A stretch of 64,000 nt of DNA, taken from assembly GCA_036509315.1 (NCBI GenBank), contig DATCFU010000249.1, forward strand, positions 31,658 through 95,657, read 5' to 3'. The notes under the pieces were generated by a model. That model was not told the DNA's origin. It saw only the letters and a program-made list of their open reading frames with translations, and ran no database searches. This DNA is from PALSA-607 sp036509315 (GTDB lineage: Bacteria; Actinomycetota; Actinomycetes; Acidothermales; Acidothermaceae). Of this stretch, positions 32,749 to 41,574 are shown piece by piece. The position numbers were made by a program, and so were the translations under genes. Numbering within the stretch: the first letter of the stretch is position 1; each line of letters begins with the position of its first letter.

Positions 32749-33387
32749 ATGCAGTTTCGAAGGGATGAGGCCGTCGGCTCGTCCAAGCGGGCCGACATTC
32801 GCCCTACGGGCATCCGCACCACGGGCGTTGAGGGAAACGCACGGCTCACCAGCTCGACGGCCGTCCTCCTGCTCATCCTGCTCGGTGCGGAGGGTCTGAC
32901 GCTCCCTGCGATTCACGCGCTGTTACGCCCGCACGTATACATCGGGTTCGCGTTGATTCCTCCGGTGGCACTCAAGCTTGGCAGCACTTTGTACCGGTTC
33001 ACTCGCTACTACACGCGCGCCCCTGAGTACCTACAGAAGGGGCCGCCGCCTCCCCTGTTACGTGTGCTCGGGCCGGTCGTTGTGCTCTCCACGGTGCTGC
33101 TGCTCGTTAGCGGGGTAGTGCTGCTGTTCTTCACAGGACAGTGGCAACAACGGATGTTGACCGTACACAAGGCAAGCTTCATCTTGTGGTTCGCAGCAAT
33201 GACCGTGCACGTTGTCGCTCACGTTGTCGAGACCGCGCAACTGGGCGCACGTGATTGGGTACCGCAGCCGACTCGCTCGTTGCCGATGGCCGCCGCCCGT
33301 CGCTGGATTCTCGCGGCAAGCGTGATCGCGGGTGCTCTCCTCGGCGCATGGGGCCTCGGGCATATCGGTGGATGGCACCGTGCCTGA
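32749..33387 (+). CDS. Cytochrome b561-like four-span haem membrane protein
   Basis: 212 residues from an ATG that suits a leaderless promoter. Four spans carry candidate haem ligands H56 and H62 (IHALLRPHVYIGF) and H140, H154 and H158 (TVHKASFILWFAAMTVHVVAHVVE). The pattern resembles small bacterial cytochrome b561/DUF4405-type proteins rather than the H-13-H ferric-reductase core. The first ~30 residues are charged and cytoplasmic. Its end overlaps the start of the flavocytochrome gene, and the two are probably co-transcribed with the second FMN-binding protein, giving a chain of haem, flavin and exported FMN. Confidence 0.78.
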   Translation: MQFRRDEAVGSSKRADIRPTGIRTTGVEGNARLTSSTAVLLLILLGAEGLTLPAIHALLRPHVYIGFALIPPVALKLGSTLYRFTRYYTRAPEYLQKGPPPPLLRVLGPVVVLSTVLLLVSGVVLLFFTGQWQQRMLTVHKASFILWFAAMTVHVVAHVVETAQLGARDWVPQPTRSLPMAAARRWILAASVIAGALLGAWGLGHIGGWHRA

Positions 33388-34786
33388 GACGCTACCGGCG
33401 GTCGCGCCGTCCTTCCGCGGCCCAATGACTGGCGGGCGCGGCGGGGCGGCGGTCGATCGCCGTGGACCAACGCCGCTGGGCGCGGAACCCAATGTCGTGC
33501 TCGCCGGTGTCGCGCTCGGTGCCGCCGTCGTCCTGCTCTTCTGGTGGCGCGGCACGCCATATGTGCACGGTATGGGCGATTGGCTGACCAACGCTGGGCG
33601 GATCACAGGCTTGCTGGCTGGCTATACGATCGGCGTCATTCTTTTCTTCATGGCGAGAATTCCAGCACTAGAGCACGGTGTCGGTTCTGATCGACTTGCC
33701 CGTTGGCACGCTATCGGCGGTAGGTACGCCGTCAGCCTGGTCGTCTGTCACGTCGTGCTCGTCGTCTGGGGGTATGCCCTCACCGCGCATACTAACCTTG
33801 TTCACCAGACCGTCAGCCTCGTCACCAGCTACCCCGACATGGCGATGGCGGCGGTCGCAGCCGGCTTACTCGTTTTCGTCGGAGCCGTGTCTGCGCGAGC
33901 GGCGCGGCGGCGATTGAGCTACGAGACGTGGCACTATCTACACCTGTACACGTACATCGCGGTGAGCTTGTCGTTCAGCCACCAGCTTGCGACCGGCGCG
34001 CAGTTCATTTCCGATCCGCTTGCCCGCCTGGCGTGGAGCAGCTTCTACGTCGTGATCGGCTCGCTTCTCATCTGGCACCGGATCTTGAGTCCCGTTCGAA
34101 GCGCGTGGCGACACCGCATGCGAGTAGTTGGGCTCACAACCGAGGCGCCTGGCGTTATCTCGGTCTACATCTCGGGCGACCATCTCGATGAGCTCGACGC
34201 CCAACCAGGTCAATTCTTCCGTTGGCGATTTCTCACTCGTGAGCACTGGTGGGCGGCCAACCCATACTCCCTGTCTGCACCGCCGCGACCCACACGCCTG
34301 CGCATCACAGTGAAAGCATTGGGCGACCATAGCAGTGACCTCGCAGGCGTTCGCGTCGGCACCAAGGTCCTTGCCGAGGGTCCGTACGGCGGATTCACGC
34401 AAGCGCGCAGAAGACGGCGGAAGGTCCTGCTAATCGCCGCAGGCGTGGGCATCACGCCAATCCGGACGCTATTCGAGACGCTTCCGGGTCGGCCCGGAGA
34501 CATTACCCTGCTCTATCGCGTCAGTTCGCCGGAACGCGCGCTGTTCCAAAGTGAACTCGAAGCCATCGCCAACAACCGAGGACACCGGCTATACCTTCTC
34601 AGTGGCCCGCGGGGCGGAAGCGGCGATCCGCTGTCGGCCGGTCGACTGGCCAAGGCGATACCCGACGTCCGGCAGCATGATGTGTATCTGTGCGGCCCAC
34701 CCGCAATGACCGAGGCTACGATTCGCACGCTTCGGCGTTGTGGTGTTTCGAGACGCCGCATCCACCACGAGTCTTTCGAACTATGA
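33380..34786 (+). CDS. Ferric-reductase/FNR-type flavocytochrome
   Basis: About 468 residues; the start is uncertain between GTG codons at 33368 and 33380, the latter having GGTGGATGG just upstream. The N-terminal half has six spans with haem His residues (LARWHAIGGRYAVSLVVCHVVLVVW and TWHYLHLYTYIAVSLSFSHQLAT). The C-terminal half is an FAD- and NAD(P)H-binding module: PGQFFRWRFLTREHWWAANPYSLS (FAD-binding RxYS-type motif), AEGPYGGF, then KVLLIAAGVGITPIRTLFE (pyrophosphate loop), YRVSS and VYLCGPPAMTEATIRTL. This is a complete NAD(P)H-to-membrane-haem reductase. The FMN-binding gene follows 16 bases later. Confidence 0.92.
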   Translation: MPETLPAVAPSFRGPMTGGRGGAAVDRRGPTPLGAEPNVVLAGVALGAAVVLLFWWRGTPYVHGMGDWLTNAGRITGLLAGYTIGVILFFMARIPALEHGVGSDRLARWHAIGGRYAVSLVVCHVVLVVWGYALTAHTNLVHQTVSLVTSYPDMAMAAVAAGLLVFVGAVSARAARRRLSYETWHYLHLYTYIAVSLSFSHQLATGAQFISDPLARLAWSSFYVVIGSLLIWHRILSPVRSAWRHRMRVVGLTTEAPGVISVYISGDHLDELDAQPGQFFRWRFLTREHWWAANPYSLSAPPRPTRLRITVKALGDHSSDLAGVRVGTKVLAEGPYGGFTQARRRRRKVLLIAAGVGITPIRTLFETLPGRPGDITLLYRVSSPERALFQSELEAIANNRGHRLYLLSGPRGGSGDPLSAGRLAKAIPDVRQHDVYLCGPPAMTEATIRTLRRCGVSRRRIHHESFEL

Positions 34787-34802
34787 CCCCTCCGTCGCAG
34801 AC

Positions 34803-35444
34803 ATGAAGCGTGCAGTCCTCTCGACGCTCGGCACAATCACGGCCATCATTGTGCTGCTCGGCTTCAAATCGGCCCCGGCACGGGTTGCCCGTCCTGCATT
34901 CGTTTCGCCTTTGAGTTCGAACGAGCCCCCACTTCTTGCTTCACCGGCTACCTCGTCGAACGTGGTGTCAACCGCACCATCCAGTGCCTCCGCATCGATC
35001 CCACTGGCTTCACCGACGACCCAACCCGCTGCATCGTCGACGCTCCCGACCGCCTCGACGAGCAAGGCTGCTGCGACGCGAACGCCGTCCAGTGCACCGA
35101 GCAAAAAGACGACCCAGGTCCCGACCAAAGCACCTAGTCCGTCAGCAGCGCCGTCACCCAAATCGGCGAGTGGCACGTTCCTCGGGGCAAGTGTGCAGAC
35201 GCGCTATGGCCCGGTACAGATCAAGATCACGTACGCCGCCGGTCGCATCACGGGCGTCGTCGCGGTCCAGCTCCCGTCGGGTCGTTCGCGCGACACCGAG
35301 ATAAACAACTACGCCGTGCCGATTCTCGAAAGCGAGACGCTTGCGGCACAAAGCGCCAACATCAACGCCGTGTCGGGGGCTACCTACACAAGTGACGGCT
35401 ACGTGCAATCGCTTCAGTCCGCTCTCGACGCCGCCCACCGCTAG
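34803..35444 (+). CDS. Exported FMN-binding domain protein (copy 2)
   Basis: 213 residues, the same design as the protein at 23811-24317: one N-terminal span (TLGTITAIIVLLGFKSA), a long Ser/Thr/Pro/Ala linker (~30-130), and the FMN_bind domain (QTRYGPVQIKITYAAGRITGVVAVQLP, AVPILESETLAAQSANINAVSGATYTS). SGAT is at residues 191-194, so Thr194 is the expected FMN attachment site. The two proteins share nearly the same C-terminal 40 residues, so they are recent paralogues. It directly follows the flavocytochrome, which is a likely electron donor. Confidence 0.9.
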   Translation: MKRAVLSTLGTITAIIVLLGFKSAPARVARPAFVSPLSSNEPPLLASPATSSNVVSTAPSSASASIPLASPTTQPAASSTLPTASTSKAAATRTPSSAPSKKTTQVPTKAPSPSAAPSPKSASGTFLGASVQTRYGPVQIKITYAAGRITGVVAVQLPSGRSRDTEINNYAVPILESETLAAQSANINAVSGATYTSDGYVQSLQSALDAAHR

Positions 35445-35474
35445 CGAATCGTCGACCGCTTCGCTGTCTGGGTC

Positions 35475-36200
35475 CTAAATGCCCATGCCATGAGCAGCTT
35501 GTCCCACGCCCGCAGTCACGAGCATCGCGATACTGCCCCAGGTCACGACCCTGATCGTCGGTCGGAATACCGAACCGCCCGCGGCTCTCGCGCCGAGTGC
35601 ACCAGCCACGGCTAGCCCAGCGACAGTGACGAGGAAGATGAGCACGAGCCGCGAAGTCGAGGTCATCGCGACCATCCCAATAAATGGGACCAAGCCACCG
35701 AGCAGGAAGCTCGACGCAGACGCTATCGCCGCTTGAACCGGTCGTGCTCGGGTGTGATGCGTTTGGCCCCATTCATCGCGCATATGCGCAGCAAGGGGAT
35801 CGAGCGCGTGGAAGGCCGCCGCGACCTCCTCCGCAAGTGCCCGCGGCAGCCCGCGCAGCTCATAAATGTCCGCGAGCTCGGCAAGCTCGCCCATCGGGTC
35901 ACGCTCTTGTTGCCGAGCCTCTGCATCGGCGTCGGCGCGTTCGACGTCCACCTGCGAACTTACAGAGACGTACTCGCCCGCCGCCATGGCCATGGCGCCC
36001 GCAGCGACGCCGGCGATTCCAGCGGTAAGGATGGCACTCGGTCGTGCCTGACTCGCGGCCACGCCGACCATCAAGCTCGCCGTAGATACCAGTCCGTCGT
36101 TTGCTCCCAGCACTGCCGCACGAAGCCATCCGGCGCGCCCCGAGCTAGGGACGCGCTCAACGGGACGCGCGGCGGCGCCCGAAGGTGATTGGGTCACCAT
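35475..36200 (-). CDS. VIT1/CCC1-family iron/manganese transporter
   Basis: 241 residues. LRAAVLGANDGLVSTASLMVGVAASQ (~25-50) and GAMAMAAGEYVSVSSQVDVERAD (~70-92) are the diagnostic first helices, with Asp and Glu lining the metal path. A cytoplasmic helical insert (ERDPMGELAELADIYELRGLP, through HMRDEWG) supplies extra metal-binding acidic residues. Two or three spans follow (ASASSFLLGGLVPFIGMVA, LVLIFLVTVAGLAVAGALGARAAGG). Proteins of this family move Fe2+ or Mn2+ out of the cytosol. Its presence beside ferric-reductase-like genes supports an iron theme. ATG at 36200 is preferred; a TTG four codons upstream is possible. Confidence 0.9.
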   Translation of the reverse strand: MVTQSPSGAAARPVERVPSSGRAGWLRAAVLGANDGLVSTASLMVGVAASQARPSAILTAGIAGVAAGAMAMAAGEYVSVSSQVDVERADADAEARQQERDPMGELAELADIYELRGLPRALAEEVAAAFHALDPLAAHMRDEWGQTHHTRARPVQAAIASASSFLLGGLVPFIGMVAMTSTSRLVLIFLVTVAGLAVAGALGARAAGGSVFRPTIRVVTWGSIAMLVTAGVGQAAHGMGI

Positions 36201-36288
36201 GGATCCAGCCAATGCTGCGAAGCCGCAGATCTATAGAGTCGAAGGTCCGACGTGCCGGGCCGTCCGGCACAGCGAGCCGCGTAGGTCG

Positions 36289-37596
36289 CTATTTCGCGTA
36301 AAGCTGCCCGTCGGAACCTTTGGCGATGCCGATCTTCGTGAGTCCTTGACTGGCCGGACCGACTTCGACGGCGCCTGTGCTGTCGTTGAACTGTGAACCG
36401 TGGCATGGGCAAACGAAAATCCTGTTTCCTTGGTCGTACTCGACGGTGCAGCCGGCGTGTGGACACACTGCATCGAAGGCGAGAAATGTGCCTACACGAG
36501 GTTGCAGCACGATTGCGGGATCGCCTGTTACGGGATCGGTGAAGGTTGCGGCTCCAGCCACCGGGACGACGCTCGCTGCGCCGATCCTGGTTCCGGGCGG
36601 ATGGGCGGCGGCAGTGCTGGCGTGCGTCGCCGTCGGTGACGGAGTCGACGCGTTCGAACCGGAAGGCGAGACAACCGTTGGGGACGGCGCCGAAGCAGCT
36701 GTCGCCGGACTCGCTGGCGCGTTCGGGTCAGTTCCAACTGAGGGGAGCGCCCCTGCGGCCGGCGAGGAGCTATGCATGAGCCGACCAATGCCAGCGATTG
36801 CACCTGTCCCAAACAGGGCGACGGTGCCCGCGCCGAGTGTTAAGGCGCCAACGAGACGGCGCCGGTCCGTATCGACACCCGTTGCCGCCTCGACTTGGGC
36901 CGCCTTTTCAATCTCGCGCTCGATGAATGGACATCCCGCCGGGGCGCACGCCGTCTCATGTCGTGCCACGCACCAGCCGCCGTGGTAATGACCACACACG
37001 CCCTGCACGGTTGCGAACGGCAACTGCACGGGAACGGACGCGGGACGTGATTGCCGCACGGCCGCGAGATTCGCGATGAGCGAATCGGCTGAGAACTGAC
37101 CACCGCCGGCCACGATGAGCGGTAGCCAGGCGAACATGAAGACGATGTCGGAGCCCGTGTAATACGGGTTGGTGTGGAAACTCACCGCAAGAAACAAGTT
37201 CAACGAGATCAGCGCGCCCCCTACTGATGCAATGCGGGTGAGTAGACCAAGGAGCGCCCCGAAACCCACGGCGACCTCGCCGAGCGCGATGACGGTGCCA
37301 ATCAGCACTGCATGATGAGCGAGCGGCGTCAGCAGCGCATGAATGGGGCTGCGGCGTGATGCAGCCAGCATCTGAGCTTGGATGCCGCCTGGGTTCGACG
37401 CACGGAAGAAGGACGGGTTAGCCAACTTCTGCAAGCCTGCGAAGCAGAACGTCGCTCCGAGGAACAATCGCAGTGGCAACAACGCCCATCCCGCCAGCGC
37501 AGTTGCGTCCGGTGGTGGCTTCAACCACAGCCAGCGCGCAGGATGGGTCTTCGGCAGCGCCTGCACGTGCGGCGTCTGACGTCGCACACGACCCAC
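36289..37596 (-). CDS. DoxX-type membrane domain fused to a Rieske [2Fe-2S] domain
   Basis: 435 residues. Residues ~30-190 form a four-span DoxX/DoxD-type membrane domain (GWALLPLRLFLGATFCFAGLQKLANPSFF, then GEVAVGFGALLGLLTRIASVGG). A Cys-rich loop follows (VCGHYHGGWCVARHETACAPAGCPF, ~205-230). RRRLVGALTLGAGTVALFGTGAI is a second anchor with a twin-Arg-like start. After a Ser/Thr/Pro linker, the Rieske domain ends the protein: CPHAGCTVEYDQGN and CPCHGSQFNDSTG bind the [2Fe-2S] cluster. The GTG has GGAGG six bases upstream. The fusion suggests electron exchange between a quinol-reactive DoxX domain and an exported Rieske centre; the partner is unknown. Confidence 0.88.
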   Translation of the reverse strand: MGRVRRQTPHVQALPKTHPARWLWLKPPPDATALAGWALLPLRLFLGATFCFAGLQKLANPSFFRASNPGGIQAQMLAASRRSPIHALLTPLAHHAVLIGTVIALGEVAVGFGALLGLLTRIASVGGALISLNLFLAVSFHTNPYYTGSDIVFMFAWLPLIVAGGGQFSADSLIANLAAVRQSRPASVPVQLPFATVQGVCGHYHGGWCVARHETACAPAGCPFIEREIEKAAQVEAATGVDTDRRRLVGALTLGAGTVALFGTGAIAGIGRLMHSSSPAAGALPSVGTDPNAPASPATAASAPSPTVVSPSGSNASTPSPTATHASTAAAHPPGTRIGAASVVPVAGAATFTDPVTGDPAIVLQPRVGTFLAFDAVCPHAGCTVEYDQGNRIFVCPCHGSQFNDSTGAVEVGPASQGLTKIGIAKGSDGQLYAK

Positions 37597-37837
37597 GAGC
37601 TGCCTCCTTCCACGAGCGCACCGTCAAGACCAGCATGCAGTCGCTTCCTTGCGATCACGTGACGATCCCGCAGTTGCTGGCGCGCGTATGCGAGGTCCAC
37701 CGACCCGTCAACTGCGTCACCGACTTCTCGTGCAGCGCACGTAGCCTTGATGGTCAGGGTCAGGAAGATAGTCGGGGCCGGACAGGGGCACTGGTGCGTC
37801 GAGGGCGAATCATGCGAACGTCGGGGATCTTGCCCTA

Positions 37838-38505
37838 TTGCTTGCGCTCCTGATCATGTCGGCCATAGGGGCTGGGCTCTTGGTGCGCACTGGCGGACAG
37901 ACACCTGCCGGCGCGCTCTGTCAAACCAGCAGCTCAACCGCGCCACACCCGACCAAGCTGATGGTGATCATCGGCGAAAACGGAGCCAAAGCGATATTTC
38001 TGCAAAGGCTGCGCCATTTGAACAGACTGTGCTTAGCAAACAGTGTGGGTCGTTGCGCAACATGCACGCTCTCACCCACGGGAGCGAACCCAACTACATC
38101 GGCATGACTTCGGGGAACTATCCCAGCTGGGCACTGTGCGACCAACCGCCGAACACGACCGACAGCGATTGCGCCCGGCCGTCTTCTACCGCGATTTACC
38201 CTCTTGCGCCGCGGACGACGTTCCGCTCGGCAATCCAGAGACGCTGAGCGGTCGCCTCCGGCTCGCATGTCTCGACCGGCGAGAACTGCCCGAACCCGAA
38301 CCCGTGACGTCGGCTCCTTCATGTCTGATGGGGGCCTGGGTCGTCGGGCGCTAGTTCCAAGATCTCTGACGCCCGTTTCGAGAGCCACTACTCGATTCTC
38401 AAGACGATCGAGTTGTGGGCCGGACTGCCGCTGCTCGGTCACGCAGCGGATGCCAGCACCAACCAGATCGACCCGCGGCTCATCCCGACGACTGGGCAGG
38501 GCTAG
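37838..38505 (+). pseudogene. Decayed phosphoesterase gene
   Basis: Fragments of a phosphoesterase related to the gene at 30242 follow in the right order but in different frames. They are KLMVIIGENG (~37955), then FEQTVLSKQCGSLRNMHALTHGSEPNYIGMTSGNYPSWA, then AVFYRDLPSCAADDVPLGNPETL (~38180-38250), then DARFESHYSILKTIELWAGLPLLGHAAD, and the stop at 38505. At least three frame changes are needed. The middle metal-binding part (NLCND...CP and WDEGE) is missing, so this is a true remnant and not a sequencing error. The N-terminus still resembles a signal peptide. Confidence 0.85.
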
Positions 38506-38538
38506 CTTCGGGTCCCGCCGCACCGCACCCACCAGGTA

Positions 38539-39219
38539 TCAGTCAGGTTGCTGCAGGCGGTAACCAGCGCCACGAACGGTATGCAGCAGCGGCTCAAGGC
38601 CGGCCCGGTTGAGCTTGCGGCGGAGGTAGCCGACGTATACATCCACAACGTTGCTGCCTGCGTCGAAACCGCATTCCCAAACTTGATTCAAGATTCGCTG
38701 TCGAGTCAGTAAGTGCGTCGGGCTTCGCATGAAAAGCTCGAGCAGCGCCCATTCGCGTGGCGCCAACTCGATCCGCTGTCCGGCCCGCCAAGCAACCTTG
38801 GTCAGGAGGTCCAGGCGCAGATCGCCAACGACGAGCTCGGTCGTAGTTGGCTGAGCTGATGTGCGCAACGCGGCGCGCATACGCGCGAGCAACTCCTCGA
38901 AAACGAACGGCTTGATCACATAGTCATTCGCGCCGAGGTCAAGGCCGCGAACCTTGTCACTCACATCGGAGCGGGCGGTAAGGATGATCACCGGCACATC
39001 GGATTGTCGTTGCCGCAGGCGCTGCAGAACTCCTGTTCCCGATCCGTCGGGTAAGCCGAGATCCAAGAGCACGAGACTCAGGTCTGCGCTCATGGCTTCG
39101 GCATACGTGTTGGCCTCGACGGCATTTGTCGCCACGGACGTAACGTAACCCTCAGCGCGCAGACCCTTGTTGAGAAACGACGCGATTCGCGGGTCATCCT
39201 CAACGATCAAGACGTGCAT
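38539..39219 (-). CDS. OmpR-family response regulator of redox operon B
   Basis: 226 residues. Receiver domain: IVEDDPRIASFL with the acidic pair, LVLLDLGLPDGSG with the phospho-Asp (~51), VIILTARSDVSDKVRGLDLGANDYVIKPF with the Thr and Lys. Winged-helix DNA-binding domain from ~125: LAPREWALLELFMRSPTHLLTRQRILNQVW and VVDVYVGYLRRKL, HTVRGAGYRL. It overlaps the kinase gene by TGATG. It is the last gene of the long minus-strand operon that holds the B copies of apbE, the haem protein, the NuoF-like protein and ferredoxin, so it probably regulates these and may respond to redox or metal state. Confidence 0.95.
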   Translation of the reverse strand: MHVLIVEDDPRIASFLNKGLRAEGYVTSVATNAVEANTYAEAMSADLSLVLLDLGLPDGSGTGVLQRLRQRQSDVPVIILTARSDVSDKVRGLDLGANDYVIKPFVFEELLARMRAALRTSAQPTTTELVVGDLRLDLLTKVAWRAGQRIELAPREWALLELFMRSPTHLLTRQRILNQVWECGFDAGSNVVDVYVGYLRRKLNRAGLEPLLHTVRGAGYRLQQPD

Positions 39220-40682
39220 CAGACCTCCTCGATGCTGCGCACAAGACTGGTCGGAAGGACCATCGCGATGCGCGCTCCACCGAGCCGGGACTCACCGACC
39301 GAGACCACACCACCGTGCGCCTCCGCCACCGCCCGCACGATAGCGAGCCCCAGGCCCGATCCATCGTGATCGCGCGCACCAGGACGTGCAAACCTGGCGA
39401 GCACCGCTTCTCGCTGAGCGGTTGGAATACCCGGCCCCGAATCCTCGATAGCAAATGTCAGAGTGCCTGCCGCATGGTCGACCTCACACGCGATCCCAAT
39501 CGTATCGTTCGGCGATGTCACGCGAACGGCGTTGTCCACGAGATTGAGTAATGCACCACGCAGTTTGGCAACGTCGGCACTCACGACGATGTCGGGAATC
39601 GCGGCCAGTACCCAGTGACGTGGAGCGAGTACCTGACACGCCGAGTGCAGGTCGGCTAGGAAGGCGCGGGCGTCGACGAGATCGGGCGTTAGAAAATCGG
39701 GCTCCATCGCGCGACCAAGCAGCAACAGTCGCTCTACGAGGGCTCGCATATGGTCGAGCTCGTCAAGTACCAGCGTTACTGTTTCGGTCACCACACTCGG
39801 GTCTGCAATGTCGCCTGTGTGCTTCAGAACGTCGAGATGCCCACGAGCGACAGTGAGCGGCGTTCGCAGTTGATGGGACACGTCGGACAATAATCGCCGT
39901 TGACTTGTCATCGCCTTGTCGATGCGCTCGAGCATCGAGTCGAACGTGGTTGCAAGCTGCCCCACCTCGTCATCGATTCCTTGATCGCCAAGCCTGCGGT
40001 CGAGTGCACCACTCCCGATGTCGGCCGCAGTTGTCGTGATGCTTCCTACTGTTCGCAGCAGACGGCGAAGGAGCAGGTAGGCACTCGCGACACCCGCCAA
40101 CAGGGCAATACCGGCCTCCGCTGCCGAGAGCGCGAGAACCCGCGACCGTTGACCTTCGTCGGCGGCCAGGTCGATTGCGGCGAGGAAGGTTCCCGTACGC
40201 TGGCCGCTCACGATAATCGGCGCCACGAGGAACTCGGTCAGGGAACCGTTGATATGTACCGCTCGAGTGAACGTATGCAACGGTGGATTGGTGAGCCAGT
40301 CGATCACCCGTGAATCCAAAAGCAAAACCGCTGACCCAGGCGTGGCCACGCGGGCTGCAGGCAAGCTGACAATTAGCACTGTCCCAGCAGGCAGCGCGCG
40401 CGCCTGCAAGTAACTAACCGTGAAAGCTTGCAGCTCGTCGCTTTGTGGGCGCGTTGCGGCAGCCGCTACGTAGGAGCGCAACTCACTCGTGAGCGTTCGG
40501 GCCCCGAGTGTCTGGTAGCTCGTCGCGAATTGCTTGACGAAGACGATGACGACGGCTCCGAGGACGATAAACAAGACGAGCGCGTGGAAACCTGCGAGTC
40601 GGGCGGCAGTTCCGGGCCGCCGACGATGCGGCTGTGGGGCCCGTGCCGAGTGCGCATGTCGGGCAGATCGTGCCGCCATCAT
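39219..40682 (-). CDS. Sensor histidine kinase of redox operon B
   Basis: 487 residues. Two spans (~30-52 and ~185-205) flank an extracytoplasmic sensor of about 130 residues, then a HAMP domain (RTVGSITTTAADIGSGALDRRLG). LLSDVSHQLRTPLTVARGHLDVL holds the phospho-His; LRGALLNLVDNAVRV, FAIEDSGPGIP and HDGSGLGLAIVRAV are the N, G1 and G2 boxes. It is coupled to the response regulator (TGATG) and to the upstream anchored protein gene. The signal is not known; placement after the redox genes suggests a readout of exported electron flow or metals. Confidence 0.94.
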   Translation of the reverse strand: MMAARSARHAHSARAPQPHRRRPGTAARLAGFHALVLFIVLGAVVIVFVKQFATSYQTLGARTLTSELRSYVAAAATRPQSDELQAFTVSYLQARALPAGTVLIVSLPAARVATPGSAVLLLDSRVIDWLTNPPLHTFTRAVHINGSLTEFLVAPIIVSGQRTGTFLAAIDLAADEGQRSRVLALSAAEAGIALLAGVASAYLLLRRLLRTVGSITTTAADIGSGALDRRLGDQGIDDEVGQLATTFDSMLERIDKAMTSQRRLLSDVSHQLRTPLTVARGHLDVLKHTGDIADPSVVTETVTLVLDELDHMRALVERLLLLGRAMEPDFLTPDLVDARAFLADLHSACQVLAPRHWVLAAIPDIVVSADVAKLRGALLNLVDNAVRVTSPNDTIGIACEVDHAAGTLTFAIEDSGPGIPTAQREAVLARFARPGARDHDGSGLGLAIVRAVAEAHGGVVSVGESRLGGARIAMVLPTSLVRSIEEV

Positions 40683-41251
40683 GAATCCGACTGCGAAGCT
40701 CCGCTGGTGCCGTTGTCCTCGCTGTCATCGTGACTATGACTCGCCGACGGTGACCACGACGGTGTGCCAGTCGGCGGCGACTGTGACGGCCTAGGCGTGT
40801 GCGAGGGGTCGTCACCCGTCGATCTGTGGGTCGGCTCCGGCGACGAGTCTGGTGTAGGTATGACGGTGGGTGTGGCTCGAGGGGGACCATCGGGAGAGGC
40901 ATCGCGCGTCGCCTCCAAGCTGTCATCGCTATGCCGGCTGGGACTCGGCGCAGGAGGCGGAGGGCTGGCTGTGGCGGACCGTCCGGCGGTCTCGTTGACG
41001 TCGTCCCCCTCATCGAGTACCTGCACCGGATGGGTCGGATGCACGAATGTCAACGCTGGCTTCTTCGAGGATGCAACCGCAGCAGCACCTGAACTGGCGC
41101 CGGTCGGAGCAACACCACCAACGTCAGCCGCGGCGGGTATCGATACGTCCACCCGGGTGCCGCTGGCATAAGCGATTGCGATCGCGGCACAGAGCACTGC
41201 AACGGTCCCCGTTACCGGGCCGGCCCACACGCTCACGCGACGTATTAGCAC
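40679..41251 (-). CDS. Signal-anchor protein with a long Pro/Ser/Asp-rich tail (operon B)
   Basis: 190 residues. One N-terminal span (VTGTVAVLCAAIAIAYASG) is followed by an exported tail with no folded domain apparent (SPPPPAPSPSRHSDD, TPRPSQSPPTGTPSWSPSAS, HSHDDSEDNGTSG). The His/Asp-rich end could bind metals. It overlaps the ferredoxin gene (GTGCTAA) and the kinase gene (ATGA-type), so it is part of the operon. Comparable anchored low-complexity proteins start both redox operons. No known family. Confidence 0.7.
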   Translation of the reverse strand: MLIRRVSVWAGPVTGTVAVLCAAIAIAYASGTRVDVSIPAAADVGGVAPTGASSGAAAVASSKKPALTFVHPTHPVQVLDEGDDVNETAGRSATASPPPPAPSPSRHSDDSLEATRDASPDGPPRATPTVIPTPDSSPEPTHRSTGDDPSHTPRPSQSPPTGTPSWSPSASHSHDDSEDNGTSGASQSDS

Positions 41252-41574
41252 GCGTTAGATCTGTCGCTGCTCGGAGACCCTCGGCGCCGACTGCGCTGTC
41301 GTCTCGATGGAGTCCACCTCGATGAGTTTCCTCCTACACCGACAGTCCCGCCAGCCGTCACATCAGCCTCCGTTAGCGACAGCGCACGCTCTGGACATGC
41401 CGCGACCGCGCTTCCGGCCCGCCGAAGGTCGCGTCCCGAAAGCGTCTCGCTCGTCTCGACACCGACAAATCCCCATGCATCCAGGGTGAGGAGGTCGGGG
41501 GCCCGCAGCACGCAGATCCCATGCCCGTCGCACAGCGCTGGGTTGGCGATAAGGCGGGCACGATCGCTCTTCAT
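41245..41574 (-). CDS. Short [3Fe-4S]-type ferredoxin (copy B)
   Basis: 109 residues. The ferredoxin part is the first ~65: ANPALCDGHGICVLRAPDLLTL (Cys-x5-Cys) and AVAACPERALSL (Cys-Pro), the same three-Cys pattern as copy A. The remaining ~40 residues are Gly, Ser and Arg-rich (RRQRSRRRGSPSSDRSNAC) and have no counterpart in copy A, so the natural end may once have been nearer. The ATG overlaps the stop of the NuoF-like gene by ATGA, as in copy A. Confidence 0.82.
   Translation of the reverse strand: MKSDRARLIANPALCDGHGICVLRAPDLLTLDAWGFVGVETSETLSGRDLRRAGSAVAACPERALSLTEADVTAGGTVGVGGNSSRWTPSRRQRSRRRGSPSSDRSNAC

Noticed and set aside
36377..36988. 203-codon plus-strand frame opposite the DoxX-Rieske gene
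   Set aside because: Antisense to a gene with intact Rieske motifs; Ala/Pro-rich shadow.
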